64,000 nt of DNA from Vibrio algarum. Its GTDB lineage: Bacteria > Pseudomonadota > Gammaproteobacteria > Enterobacterales > Vibrionaceae. The notes beneath the pieces are model-generated. The model was not told the origin of the DNA. It searched no databases and worked only from the letters and a program-made list of their open reading frames with translations. Shown here in pieces: positions 1-9,233 of the stretch (the first letter of the stretch is position 1; each line of letters starts with the position of its first letter). Location: the NCBI RefSeq assembly GCF_028204155.1, contig NZ_JAQLOI010000001.1, positions 3,038,001-3,102,000 of the forward strand, in the 5' to 3' direction. A program made the translations under genes and the position numbers.

Positions 1-78
1 GTTACAACCCATTCAACCATTGAATCGAAGCCCTAAATAAGCAGTTAGGTCACACCCAATTCAATAGTTACAATCTTA

Positions 79-1197
79 TCAGATTGATTTTACCGGAATT
101 GGTTCCCCAAGCTGGTTTTGTTTTGTTCGTTTTGTTCTGTCTATCACATCACCAACTAACTGCCCGCATGCTGCATCTATATCATCACCACGGGTTTTAC
201 GCACAGTTACAGTATGCTCATATTCCATTAACGTTTTTTGGAAACGATCGATACGGGAGTTACTTGGTTTTTTATATGGTGAACCAGGATAAGGGTTAAA
301 TGGAATCAAATTGATCTTACAAGGCGTACCTTTCATTACTTCTGCGAGTTGCCTTGCATGCTGCATGTCATCATTTACATGATCCAACAAAACATATTCG
401 ATGGTAACCTTACCGCGATTCGCATTTGATGAATCAACATAACGATGAATAGATGCGAGTAAATCTTCAATATTCCAGCGATCGTTAATTGGCATAATTT
501 GACTACGAAGTTCATCTGTCGGGGCATGTAAAGAAACCGCTAGCGCGACATCGATAACACCCGTCATCTGATCCAAACCAGAAACCACACCAGAAGTCGA
601 AACCGTTACACGGCGTTTAGACAAGCCAAATCCTAAATCATCAAGCATAATTTCTAATGCTGGTATTAAGTTTTTCATGTTCAAAAGCGGCTCACCCATT
701 CCCATCATTACCACGTTGGTAATTGGGCGACGGCCTGTATCTTTTAATAAGCCAACTTCTTTAGCTGCCCGCCATACTTGGCCAATAATTTCGGATACTT
801 TTAGATTACGATTGAAACCTTGTTGTGCAGTAGAACAAAACTTACATTCAAGTGCACAACCTACTTGTGACGAAACACATAAAGTTGCACGATCTTCTTC
901 TGGGATATAAACCGTTTCAACGTCTTGATCGCCAACACGCATCGCCCATTTAATCGTTCCATCAGATGAATGCTGCGCATCGGAAACGTAAGGAGCTCTA
1001 ATTTCCGCTACGCGCATTAGTTTTTCACGTAGCTTTTTATTGATGTTGCTCATTTGTTCGAAATCATCGATACCAAAATGATAGATCCATTTCATCACTT
1101 GCTCTGCTCGGAAAGCTTTTTCACCCAATTCATCAACAAAATATTGGCGAAGTCCTTTGCGATCAAAATCCATTAAATTGACTTTTGCAGTAGTCAT
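79..1197 (-). CDS. rlmN: Dual-specificity 23S rRNA/tRNA adenine C2-methyltransferase RlmN
   Basis: A radical-SAM enzyme that methylates C2 of A2503 in 23S rRNA and A37 in some tRNAs, in the cytoplasm. The 372-residue protein has the usual family length. The cluster-binding motif CALECKFC lies near residue 115, and the C-terminal region carries the conserved cysteine in RGDDIDAACGQL, which in this family forms the methylene intermediate. The start ATG gives the common N-terminal extension. It lies downstream of ndk on the same strand, 261 bases away, with a strong stem structure between them. Identity is clear from the sequence; the reaction is family knowledge. Confidence 0.96.
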   Translation of the reverse strand: MTTAKVNLMDFDRKGLRQYFVDELGEKAFRAEQVMKWIYHFGIDDFEQMSNINKKLREKLMRVAEIRAPYVSDAQHSSDGTIKWAMRVGDQDVETVYIPEEDRATLCVSSQVGCALECKFCSTAQQGFNRNLKVSEIIGQVWRAAKEVGLLKDTGRRPITNVVMMGMGEPLLNMKNLIPALEIMLDDLGFGLSKRRVTVSTSGVVSGLDQMTGVIDVALAVSLHAPTDELRSQIMPINDRWNIEDLLASIHRYVDSSNANRGKVTIEYVLLDHVNDDMQHARQLAEVMKGTPCKINLIPFNPYPGSPYKKPSNSRIDRFQKTLMEYEHTVTVRKTRGDDIDAACGQLVGDVIDRTKRTKQNQLGEPIPVKSI

Positions 1198-1371
1198 GTG
1201 ACCTCTCGACGACAGTTAATTTTTAAAAATACCAAATAGCCTGAACACACCATTGATGCTATCAGGTTAAATATAAATAAGGGCGCGAATTGTACAGCGT
1301 TTAATCAGCTACAACAAGGGGTGAAAGGAGCATGCTAGGTAAGAGTTTGATTACGTAAGATATAGAATCTT

Positions 1372-1434
1372 GAGCGTTTTCACTTACCAAAACCTAGCTC
1401 TATTTTATTAGGTTCCAGAAATGGGAAAACGCTC
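1372..1434. repeat. 63-base nested inverted repeat between ndk and rlmN
   Basis: A perfect 10-base inverted repeat (GAGCGTTTTC at 1372-1381, GAAAACGCTC at 1425-1434) encloses a second pair, AACCT/AGGTT. It is 24 bases past the ndk stop in the direction of ndk transcription, so it could act as a transcript end or RNA-stabilising structure. No long T run follows either arm, so a classical terminator is not certain. It could also be a small dispersed repeat. Confidence 0.5.
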
Positions 1435-1458
1435 TTGACGATTTGGTCTTTTCAAATG

Positions 1459-1890
1459 TTATTCTACCCTAGGGCAGATTTCAGATGCCGGAAAGAAAAA
1501 CTCTATTTCACGATCTGCGGAAGCAGGGCTATCGGATCCGTGTACAGAATTAAATCTCATGCTCAATGCATAGTCACTACGAATAGTTCCACATGCGGCC
1601 GTTTCAGGATTTGTTGTTCCCATTAGTTCACGATAACGCTGAATAGCATTTTCCCCTTCTAGCACCTGAACCATTACTGGACCGGATGTCATAAACTCTT
1701 TTAGAGCAAGGAAGAACTCTTTGCCTTCATGTTCGGCATAAAAGCCACTTGCTTGTTCCTCCGTCAAGTGAAGCATTTTTGCTGCAACAACACTTAAGCC
1801 GGCTTTTTCAATACGGTTGTAGATTTCGCCGATAAGGTTTCGCTTCACTGCGTCTGGCTTAACAATTGAGAATGTTCTTTCTAGGGCCAT
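1459..1890 (-). CDS. ndk: Nucleoside diphosphate kinase
   Basis: Transfers the gamma phosphate between nucleoside triphosphates and diphosphates through a phosphohistidine intermediate, balancing the NTP pool in the cytoplasm. The 143-residue length is standard. The active-site histidine lies in FNSVHGSDS near residue 117, and the N-terminal ERTFSIVKPDAVKRN is the family hallmark. A good ribosome-binding site (AAGGAAAAG) precedes the ATG. It sits between pepB and rlmN on the same strand with its own intergenic spaces, as in other gammaproteobacteria. Confidence 0.97.
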   Translation of the reverse strand: MALERTFSIVKPDAVKRNLIGEIYNRIEKAGLSVVAAKMLHLTEEQASGFYAEHEGKEFFLALKEFMTSGPVMVQVLEGENAIQRYRELMGTTNPETAACGTIRSDYALSMRFNSVHGSDSPASADREIEFFFPASEICPRVE

Positions 1891-2053
1891 ATCTTTTCCT
1901 TTAATTTATTATTATCTGCTTATATTCCAATCACGAAATCGGCAGCTTGATACTAATTTACTAACTGACTTTACTCGTGGCTTTATACCCATCTATTTAG
2001 ACTCACTGTTGAGGTATAAGCCACATTATTATTCTAATTTTTCTTTCTATTTT

Positions 2054-3346
2054 TTACTTTGACTGGTCGGTTAATATGCGCGCTAACGTACGTACACCCA
2101 TACCTGTTGCTCCTGCAGACCATTTATCACTAGCAGTTTTACGATAAGTCGCCGCACAGTCAAAGTGTAACCACCCTTTTTTGTGCTCTTTCACAAAATA
2201 AGATAGGAATGCAGCCGCTGTGCTTGCTCCTGGTGAGTAATCACCGCTACTGATATTGGACAAATCAGCAAAGCTTGACGGTAACATATCTCTATGGAAG
2301 TCAGCTAACGGTAACGGCCATAGACCTTCTTTCTCTTCATTTGCGCTAGTTAATGCTTTATGAGATAGCTCGTCATCAAAAGATAGTAATGCGTGAAAAT
2401 CATTACCTAGTGCATTTTTAGCTGCTCCAGTCAGAGTTGCGCAGTCTATAATCAGCTCTGGTTCTTGTTCACTAGCGTAAATAAGTCCATCCGCTAGTAC
2501 CAAACGCCCTTCAGCGTCTGTATTCATGATCTCAACAGTTTTACCATTTTTATAGGTAATAATATCACCAAGTTTCAAGGCTCGACCCGACACCATGTTT
2601 TCTGCACAGCATAAAATCAGCTTTACACGCTTATTTAAGCCTCGAAGAATGGCTAAACCAAATCCACCTGTAATTGTGCCAGCTCCTCCCATATCTGCTT
2701 TCATTGATGTCATGAAATTAGAAGGCTTCAAACTATAACCGCCAGAGTCAAACGTGATCCCTTTACCGACTAAACAAGCAAATACAGGAGCGTTTTCATC
2801 GCCAGTCGGGTTATAGTCTAACTGAAGCATGGCAGATGTTCGTTCTGAACCTCGACCTACCGCAAAGATACCCGTCCAACCTTCTGTTAATAAGTCTTTA
2901 TCTTTAACAATACGGTACGTAACGTGCTCTGGAGAAAGAGATTTAATAAATTCACCCGCCATAGAAGCAAGTTGCCGTGGGGCCACTTCTTCTGCTGGTT
3001 TATTGATGATATTACGAACCCAATTGGTCGTTTTTATTCTTGCGTTTAGCTCTTGTTGCGCTGCATCTTCTAATGGTGGCCACTCAATAGTTTCTTGGTT
3101 TTTAGGTGAGCGAAAACCTTGATGGAATGCCCAAACTTCTTCTAAACCCCAACCTTCTCCAACTAATTGAATAGACTTAATACCGTTTCCATCGAGTTTT
3201 CGAGCCGCCTTTTGAATAACACCTAACTTGTGTGTTCCATCAGTATGAATTTGTGCACCATTTTCATTAAATGAGATAATCGCTTTGTTACCCCATTGTG
3301 CATCAGCTTGTTCATTTGAGATTTTTACTTGCATCTGTGTAGACAT
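2054..3346 (-). CDS. pepB: Peptidase B (M17 leucyl aminopeptidase family)
   Basis: A cytoplasmic metallo-aminopeptidase that removes N-terminal residues from peptides during protein turnover. The 430 residues match the PepB length. The M17 signature NTDAEGRLVLADGL is in the C-terminal half, with metal-ligand segments GKGITFDSGGYSLKP and MKADMGGAG before it. It follows iscX on the same strand after a terminator-like hairpin, so it probably has its own transcript. Placement next to the isc operon is also seen in enterobacteria. Confidence 0.94.
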   Translation of the reverse strand: MSTQMQVKISNEQADAQWGNKAIISFNENGAQIHTDGTHKLGVIQKAARKLDGNGIKSIQLVGEGWGLEEVWAFHQGFRSPKNQETIEWPPLEDAAQQELNARIKTTNWVRNIINKPAEEVAPRQLASMAGEFIKSLSPEHVTYRIVKDKDLLTEGWTGIFAVGRGSERTSAMLQLDYNPTGDENAPVFACLVGKGITFDSGGYSLKPSNFMTSMKADMGGAGTITGGFGLAILRGLNKRVKLILCCAENMVSGRALKLGDIITYKNGKTVEIMNTDAEGRLVLADGLIYASEQEPELIIDCATLTGAAKNALGNDFHALLSFDDELSHKALTSANEEKEGLWPLPLADFHRDMLPSSFADLSNISSGDYSPGASTAAAFLSYFVKEHKKGWLHFDCAATYRKTASDKWSAGATGMGVRTLARILTDQSK

Positions 3347-3442
3347 GATTTCTCCTAGCTCTATATGCAGCTCTTTCTTATTATGGCTGCGTCTATTTTC
3401 ATTGTTCGTAGTGACAGTCTATTTCATCGCTATTACAAACGA

Positions 3443-3467
3443 AATAGAAGGGCTATGCCCTTCTATT
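3443..3467 (-). terminator. Terminator after the isc operon
   Basis: An 8-9 base-pair hairpin (TAGAAGGGC, short loop, GCCCTTCTA) is flanked by A/T runs on both sides. It lies just past the iscX stop and before pepB, so it most likely ends the isc transcript. Confidence 0.75.
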
Positions 3468-3513
3468 TTTATGTGATTTCTTTTTGACCATGTAGAGTAG
3501 ATTTATCTGATGA

Positions 3514-3711
3514 TTAATCCATTTCATCCATCCAGCAAAGGATGACCGCTTCTAATATTTTCTCATTAGAACGTTGGGGATCATCATCAAACTCTTCCAA
3601 TTCTGTGATCCATTTATGCAAATCAGTAAACCTTACCGTTTTAGGATCGGTGTCTGGATATAACTCGCACAATTCGATAGCTATATCTAGAGAATCAGTC
3701 CATTTCATCAT
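3514..3711 (-). CDS. iscX: Fe-S assembly protein IscX
   Basis: A small acidic protein (65 residues) that binds IscS and iron and is thought to regulate cysteine desulfurase or Frataxin-like activity. The sequence has the family pattern MKWTDSLDIAIELCELYPDT and the acidic C-terminus ending CWMDEMD. It is the last gene of the isc operon, 18 bases after fdx, and is followed by a terminator. Function is from family knowledge. Confidence 0.95.
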   Translation of the reverse strand: MMKWTDSLDIAIELCELYPDTDPKTVRFTDLHKWITELEEFDDDPQRSNEKILEAVILCWMDEMD

Positions 3712-3729
3712 TCACTCCCTTTATTATCT

Positions 3730-4068
3730 CTAGTGGTCTTCTGATGCGTGATTCAGCGTATATTTAGGGATTTCAACAACGAGATCTTCATCAGCAACTT
3801 TAGCTTGGCAACCTAAACGAGATTCAGGCTCAAGTCCCCAAGCCTTATCTAACATATCATCTTCTAGCTCATCGCTTTCATCAAGCGAATCAAACCCTTC
3901 TCGTACGATAACATGGCAGGTTGTACAGGCACATGATTTCTCACACGCATGCTCAATACCAATTCCATTTTTTAATGCTACATCAAGAACCGTCTCACCT
4001 GATTTCGCTTCAAATACAGCGCCTTCAGGACAAAGATCTTCATGAGGTAATACAACTATCTTCGGCAT
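3730..4068 (-). CDS. fdx: Isc-type [2Fe-2S] ferredoxin
   Basis: An adrenodoxin-type ferredoxin that supplies electrons for Fe-S cluster assembly on IscU. The 112-residue length is standard. Cluster ligands are visible as CEKSCACTTC (C-x5-C-x2-C) and a fourth cysteine in RLGCQAKV. It lies 36 bases downstream of hscA and 18 bases upstream of iscX, in the expected operon order. Confidence 0.96.
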   Translation of the reverse strand: MPKIVVLPHEDLCPEGAVFEAKSGETVLDVALKNGIGIEHACEKSCACTTCHVIVREGFDSLDESDELEDDMLDKAWGLEPESRLGCQAKVADEDLVVEIPKYTLNHASEDH

Positions 4069-4104
4069 AACTTTTTCCTACGTTTTAATCAGTACAACAA
4101 CGGC

Positions 4105-5955
4105 CTAAAGATCGTCAACAGACTGTCCAGAAAGAGCGCTACGTATCGAAATATCCATTCGACGTGAAGCAAATTCTTGACTTGCTTTATCTGTGTCTTT
4201 AATACCTTGCTCTATTGCGTCTGCATTATCACCATTTCGAAGCTCTATTAGGGCTTCAATGGCTTTTATTAGTTCTTTACTTTCGTCGTCAGTCAGCAAA
4301 GCATCACCATCAGTATGCATTGCCGCAACTAAACCTTCTATCACTCTATCAGCTTCGACTTTCTGCTCCGCTAACGCTCTCGCTTCCATATCGTCTCTAG
4401 CATACGTCATTGAGTCTCTTAGCATGTTAGCAATTTCATCATCACTTAGACCATAAGAAGGCTTTACTTGAATATCCGCTTGTACACCGGTGCTTTTCTC
4501 CATTGCCGTTACTGACAACAAACCATCCGCATCTACCTGATAAGTTACGCGTATATGAGCAGCACCCGCCGTCATTGCAGGAATCCCTTTAAGTGAAAAC
4601 TTAGCTAAAGAGCGGCAGTCATCAATAAGTTCACGTTCCCCTTGCGTCACGTGAACAATCATACCGGTTTGCCCATCCTTAAAAGTCGTAAACTCTTGTG
4701 CTTTAGCTACAGGAATAGTGGTGTTACGTGGAATGATCTTTTCAACTAATCCTCCCATGGTTTCTATACCCAAAGAGAGAGGGATAACATCCAACAAAAG
4801 CATATCTGCATCAGGCTTGTTACCAACAAGAATATCCGCTTGAATAGCCGCTCCTATTGCAACGACTTCATCAGGATTTATTGTTGTCAGTGGAGTACGA
4901 CCAAAAAATTCGCCAACCATTTCACGTACAAGAAGGGTGCGAGTAGAGCCTCCCACCATAACCACTTGCAGCACCTCTTCGCTATCGACATCTGCGTCTT
5001 TCATTGCACGACGGCAAGAAAGTAGCGTCTTTTTAACGAGCGGTTGAATCAAAGATTCAAACTCTTCACGTGTTAAGTTACAAACTTTATTAAAAATAGT
5101 AATTTCTATAGAAGACTCTTTTGATAACGCAATTTTAGCTTCTGTCGCTGCGTCTAGCAGTGTTCTATTTTGCTCAGCAGATAATGGCGACTTTAGCCCC
5201 ATCTGGGTTTGAAAATAATTCGCTATCAAATGGTCAAAATCATCACCACCTAGCGCAGAGTCACCACCAGTAGCAAGTACCTCAAATACACCTTTTGACA
5301 AGCGTAAAATAGAGATATCAAACGTACCACCACCTAAGTCATAAACCGCTATAACACCTTCTTGTCCAGAGTCTAACCCATAAGCAATAGCAGCGGCCGT
5401 AGGCTCATTGAGCAACCTAAGTACTTTCATTCCTGCTAATGTTGCCGCATCTTTTGTGCCTGCTCGTTGTGCATCATCAAAATAAGCAGGAACGGTAATA
5501 ACCACACCTTCCAGTTCCCCACCTAAGGTACTTTCAGCGCGAATATTTAATGCCTTTAGGATATCAGATGACACTTCGATAGGATTTTTCAGGCCAGATT
5601 TGGTTTGTAATAACGGCAAGCCATTATCACTTTCTTCAAAATTATATGGCAACGATGGGTAACGATTTTTAATATCAACTAAGGACCGACCAATAAGACG
5701 TTTAACAGAAATAATCGTATTACTTGGATCGGTTTGAGCATGAGTTCGTGCTTCGATACCTACCTGATGAGTTTCGCCTTGGTAATGAACAACAGACGGT
5801 AGAATATTATTTCCATTAACATCAGGTAGTGGTGAAGCTGTACCGCTTCGAACAGAAGCGACTAATGAATTTGTCGTACCTAAATCAATACCAACAGCAA
5901 GTTTACTTTCATGTGGTGCCGGGCTTAGTCCCGGTTCAGCAATTTGCAATAACAT
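4105..5955 (-). CDS. hscA: Hsp70-type chaperone HscA
   Basis: A specialised DnaK-like ATPase that, with HscB, releases the nascent cluster from IscU. The 616 residues equal the E. coli length. The nucleotide-binding domain begins GIDLGTTNSLVASV and includes VYDLGGGTFDISILR; the substrate-binding domain and helical lid follow. Its client motif LPPVK is present in IscU in the same operon. It begins about 25 bases after the restored hscB stop. Confidence 0.97.
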   Translation of the reverse strand: MLLQIAEPGLSPAPHESKLAVGIDLGTTNSLVASVRSGTASPLPDVNGNNILPSVVHYQGETHQVGIEARTHAQTDPSNTIISVKRLIGRSLVDIKNRYPSLPYNFEESDNGLPLLQTKSGLKNPIEVSSDILKALNIRAESTLGGELEGVVITVPAYFDDAQRAGTKDAATLAGMKVLRLLNEPTAAAIAYGLDSGQEGVIAVYDLGGGTFDISILRLSKGVFEVLATGGDSALGGDDFDHLIANYFQTQMGLKSPLSAEQNRTLLDAATEAKIALSKESSIEITIFNKVCNLTREEFESLIQPLVKKTLLSCRRAMKDADVDSEEVLQVVMVGGSTRTLLVREMVGEFFGRTPLTTINPDEVVAIGAAIQADILVGNKPDADMLLLDVIPLSLGIETMGGLVEKIIPRNTTIPVAKAQEFTTFKDGQTGMIVHVTQGERELIDDCRSLAKFSLKGIPAMTAGAAHIRVTYQVDADGLLSVTAMEKSTGVQADIQVKPSYGLSDDEIANMLRDSMTYARDDMEARALAEQKVEADRVIEGLVAAMHTDGDALLTDDESKELIKAIEALIELRNGDNADAIEQGIKDTDKASQEFASRRMDISIRSALSGQSVDDL

Positions 5956-5980
5956 GGAGCTTCCTTATCTGAGCGGTCGA

Positions 5981-6483
5981 TTAACCAACTAATTTGTCTT
6001 CAACTCGCTCAATTTCATTCTTAAGTTTGGCAATAAATTTGAGTTTACGTACTCGATCGGTCGCTTGTTCCCAAAGGGATTCATCGAGTTCTTTTTTAAC
6101 ATCGAGTAGGTTTTTTTATACATTTTGCTGACCTTGTTATCAAAGTCAAACAAGTCATCTTCGGAGGTGATTTCTTCTAGTTCTTCACGTAGTTCCATTT
6201 GCTCCATCAAGAAGAGTGGATCCTGTAGTGTTCTCTGCTCACCCTTTATATCAAAACCGTTGAGCAGAAGGATATATTCAGCACGAGCAATAGGCTGCTT
6301 TAGTACCTGATAGGCATCGTTAATCTGCGCGGCTTTCTGCACGGACAACAAGCGGTCTCTTTCCGAAGCGGTAGCAAAGTTGTCAGGATGAAAAGTACGC
6401 TGCAAATCTCTAAACTTGGAAGAAATAAGGCTACCATCCAATTCATATTGGATAGGTAGCCCGAATAGTTCAAAATGATTCAT
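5981..6483 (-). CDS. hscB: J-domain co-chaperone HscB, frameshifted in the sequence as given
   Basis: HscB recruits IscU to HscA and stimulates its ATPase. The J domain is intact (HPD in RTFHPDNF, then ATASERDR). The reading frame shifts at a run of seven T on the plus strand (6111-6117, A7 in the coding strand). With one extra base there, the frame continues as VKKELDESLWEQA, then RKLKFIAKLKNEIERVEDKL, which is the normal IscU-binding C-terminus, and stops at 5981-5983, giving 167 residues. Read as given, the last ~50 residues are nonsense and end at 5989. The ATG at 6483 is chosen over an in-frame TTG at 6498. The shift is probably a sequencing error; ribosomal or polymerase slippage on the A run is the alternative. 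Confidence 0.85.
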
Positions 6484-6530
6484 TAAGATAGATTCCAATT
6501 TGCTAGGAAGATGGTTCCTAGAAACAGCAA

Positions 6531-6854
6531 TTAGACGGTGAAGCTTTCACCACATCCACATTCGTCTTTTTTGTTTGGGTTATTAAACTGAAAGCCTTCA
6601 TTTAGACCTTCTTTTACAAAGTCGAGTTCGGTACCATCAAGGTAAACTAAGCTTTTGGGATCAACAATAATCTTAACAGAGTTCATTTCGAAAACTTGAT
6701 CTTCTTCATTTAACTGGTCAACAAATTCCAACACATACGCCATTCCCGAACACCCTGTTGTTTTTACCCCAAGACGCAGTCCAATACCTTTGCCTCGGTT
6801 ATCAAGAAATGTTTGTACTCGGCTAGACGCCGCTTCAGTCATGGAGATGGCCAT
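6531..6854 (-). CDS. iscA: Fe-S assembly A-type carrier IscA
   Basis: An A-type carrier that accepts or delivers Fe-S clusters or iron. The 107-residue protein carries the three conserved cysteines: one in KTTGCSGMAY and two in the C-terminal CGCGESF. It lies between iscU and hscB, the standard operon place. The gap of about 100 bases to iscU is longer than most in this operon. Confidence 0.96.
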   Translation of the reverse strand: MAISMTEAASSRVQTFLDNRGKGIGLRLGVKTTGCSGMAYVLEFVDQLNEEDQVFEMNSVKIIVDPKSLVYLDGTELDFVKEGLNEGFQFNNPNKKDECGCGESFTV

Positions 6855-6954
6855 ACTTCAACCTTAAATGTTTGTTCTTTACTAGGGAGGAAATTTCCTC
6901 CCTTATTTCCAGTTAATGCTAATAAATAGCTAAAGGGTTTACTGTTAAGATTCG

Positions 6955-7338
6955 TTACTCTTGATGCTTTTTCTTGTAATCAGAAACCGCAGCTTTAATC
7001 GCATCTTCAGCAAGAATAGAACAATGCACTTTTACTGGGGGAAGTTCCAGTTCTTCTGCAATTTCTGAGTTCTTAATCGCGGCTGCTTCATCGATACTTT
7101 TGCCTTTTACCCACTCTGTTACTAATGAGCTAGACGCAATGGCGGAACCACAACCGTAGGTTTTAAATTTAGCATCTTCGATAATACCTTCTGGTGTTAC
7201 CTTAATCTGTAGTTTCATCACGTCACCACAAGCCGGTGCCCCGACCATACCACTACCGATACTTGGGTCTTCATTATCGAAAGAACCTACGTTGCGTGGA
7301 TTTTCATAATGGTCGATTACTTTTTCACTATAAGCCAT
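6955..7338 (-). CDS. iscU: Fe-S cluster scaffold IscU
   Basis: The scaffold on which [2Fe-2S] clusters are built from IscS-derived sulfur. The 127 residues contain the three cluster cysteines (PACGD, YGCGS, VHCS), the conserved aspartate next to the first of them, and the LPPVK motif recognised by HscA just before the third cysteine. It starts 34 bases after iscS. Confidence 0.97.
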   Translation of the reverse strand: MAYSEKVIDHYENPRNVGSFDNEDPSIGSGMVGAPACGDVMKLQIKVTPEGIIEDAKFKTYGCGSAIASSSLVTEWVKGKSIDEAAAIKNSEIAEELELPPVKVHCSILAEDAIKAAVSDYKKKHQE

Positions 7339-7371
7339 AATATTTTCCTCGAATCCTCTATTTCCTTGAGA

Positions 7372-8586
7372 TTAATGATGCGCCCATTCCACTGTGCTCA
7401 AATCAACCCCTTCTTTATACATATCCCATAGAGGAGACATGTCTCGTAGCTTACTTACCGCTACACGAATTTGTTCTACTGCGTAATCAATTTCTTCTTC
7501 AGTCGTAAAGCGACCAAAAGAGAAACGTACAGAGCTATGTGCTAATTCATCGTCAAGACCAAGCGCACGTAAAACGTATGATGGCTCAAGGCTGGCGGAT
7601 GTACACGCAGAACCTGATGAAACAGCAAGATCTTTTAATGCCATCAATAAAGACTCACCTTCAACAAAGGCAAAGCTGATATTAAGGTTATTCGGTAATC
7701 TTTGTTCTAAATCACCGTTAATCGTTAACGCTTCCATGTCCTTAAGGCCTGCAAGCATTCTGTCACGCATGGCTAAGCCATGGTCAAAATCTTGTTGCAT
7801 CTCTTCTTTGGCAATACGGAAAGCTTCTCCCATACCAACGATTTGATGTGTCGCTAAAGTACCAGAACGGAATCCACGCTCATGACCGCCACCGTGCATT
7901 TGTGCTTCTAAACGGATGCGAGGCTTACGACGAACATACAAAGCGCCGATACCTTTCGGTCCATATACTTTGTGTGCAGAAAATGAAATCAGATCCACCT
8001 TCATTTCTTGAACATCAATGGGTAATTTACCAGCAGACTGAGCTGCATCTACGTGAAAAATTATTTTTCTTTCACGGCATAATTCGCCAATAGAGGTGAT
8101 GTCTTGAATCACACCAATTTCATTGTTTACATGCATGATAGAAACCAAAACCGTATCTTCACGCAATGCTTCTGATAATTTATTTAGGTCAATAAGACCA
8201 TTAGTTTCAGGCTCAAGATATGTGACTTCGAAGCCTTCACGCTCAAGCTGACGACAAGGGTCAAGAACAGCTTTGTGCTCTGTTTTACAGGTAATAATGT
8301 GCTTACCTTTCTTGCCATAAAAATGCGCAGCACCCTTAATCGCAAGGTTATCTGACTCTGTGGCACCAGAAGTAAATACTATCTCACGTGGATCCGCATT
8401 AATAAGATCTGCGATTTGCTCACGAGCGGTATCAACCGCTTCTTCTGCCTGCCAGCCGTAACGATGTGAACGAGATGCAGGGTTACCAAAATTACCATCC
8501 ATCGTCATACATTGAACCATTTTCTCAGCAACTCTTGGGTCAACAGGGCACGTAGCTGAATAATCGAAATAAATAGGCAGTTTCAT
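7372..8586 (-). CDS. iscS: Cysteine desulfurase IscS
   Basis: A PLP enzyme that converts cysteine to alanine and a protein-bound persulfide, feeding Fe-S cluster assembly and tRNA thiolation. The 404 residues match the family. The PLP lysine is in SFSAHKVYGPKG near residue 206, and the mobile persulfide cysteine is in SSGSACTSASLEP near residue 328. It follows iscR by 26 bases and is presumably controlled by the IscR operators upstream of iscR. Confidence 0.97.
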   Translation of the reverse strand: MKLPIYFDYSATCPVDPRVAEKMVQCMTMDGNFGNPASRSHRYGWQAEEAVDTAREQIADLINADPREIVFTSGATESDNLAIKGAAHFYGKKGKHIITCKTEHKAVLDPCRQLEREGFEVTYLEPETNGLIDLNKLSEALREDTVLVSIMHVNNEIGVIQDITSIGELCRERKIIFHVDAAQSAGKLPIDVQEMKVDLISFSAHKVYGPKGIGALYVRRKPRIRLEAQMHGGGHERGFRSGTLATHQIVGMGEAFRIAKEEMQQDFDHGLAMRDRMLAGLKDMEALTINGDLEQRLPNNLNISFAFVEGESLLMALKDLAVSSGSACTSASLEPSYVLRALGLDDELAHSSVRFSFGRFTTEEEIDYAVEQIRVAVSKLRDMSPLWDMYKEGVDLSTVEWAHH

Positions 8587-8612
8587 TTTTTAACTCCAGT
8601 AAAAAATTGCCG

Positions 8613-9122
8613 CTATGAGCGCGCATTTGCACTGATGGGTGCGACAGTGCTTTTTGTTTTTTGTGTATACCCATTATTAACCACCAGTTCTATCTCCTGG
8701 CGATCTGCAATCTGTAATACTTCATTGTCATTCATAAGCTGACCAAGTGTGATGTTATCTAGAAAATCACTGATTCGGTCACTTAAATCACGCCAAAGTG
8801 TATGAGTTAAACAGCGAGTGCCGCCTTGGCAACCACCTTTTCCTGCACATTTAGTCGCATCAACCGACTCATCAACGGCAGAAATAACGGTTCCAATAGA
8901 GATATCAAATGCTTCTCTCCCGAGGCGATAACCACCACCAGGACCTCTCACACTAGCAACTAAACTTGCTTTACGCAGTTTCGAGAAAAGTTGCTCTAAA
9001 TACGAGAGCGAAATGCCTTGTCTCTCAGATATATCCGCTAGTGGCACCGGCCCGTCTTGGGAGTGAAGCGCAACATCTAACATTGCAGTTACTGCATATC
9101 TTCCTTTGGATGTAAGTCTCAT
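8613..9122 (-). CDS. iscR: Fe-S-sensing transcription regulator IscR
   Basis: An Rrf2-family repressor that binds a [2Fe-2S] cluster and, when loaded, represses its own operon. The N-terminal winged helix-turn-helix starts MRLTSKGRYAVTAML. Cluster ligands are the three cysteines in CAGKGGCQGGTRC plus the following histidine (LTHTLW). At 169 residues it is slightly longer than the E. coli protein, with a variable tail. It is the first gene of the operon. Confidence 0.96.
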   Translation of the reverse strand: MRLTSKGRYAVTAMLDVALHSQDGPVPLADISERQGISLSYLEQLFSKLRKASLVASVRGPGGGYRLGREAFDISIGTVISAVDESVDATKCAGKGGCQGGTRCLTHTLWRDLSDRISDFLDNITLGQLMNDNEVLQIADRQEIELVVNNGYTQKTKSTVAPISANARS

Positions 9123-9161
9123 ATCACACTCTTTGTATGTCTAACATACTCAAGAGTTTTT

Positions 9162-9188
9162 CATACCCGACCAAAATGGTCAAGTATT
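9162..9188 (-). promoter_or_regulatory. IscR type-1 operator, proximal
   Basis: Read toward iscR the site is AATACTTGACC, four central bases, then GGTCGGGTATG, a good fit to the known type-1 IscR palindrome (ATASYYGACT-WWW-AGTCRRSTAT). It lies 40 bases before the iscR start and directly abuts a second copy. By analogy with E. coli it overlaps the promoter and mediates autorepression. Confidence 0.8.
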
Positions 9189-9213
9189 TATTTGACTAAT
9201 TTAGTCAGGTATT
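9189..9213 (-). promoter_or_regulatory. IscR type-1 operator, distal
   Basis: Read toward iscR this is AATACCTGACTA followed by TTAGTCAAATA, a palindrome with the GACT/AGTC core of the type-1 IscR site. It sits immediately upstream of the proximal site, so two IscR dimers could bind side by side. It lies only 21 bases from the trmJ stop codon. Confidence 0.78.
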
Positions 9214-9233
9214 TAACCTTTTTTAAAAAATGG

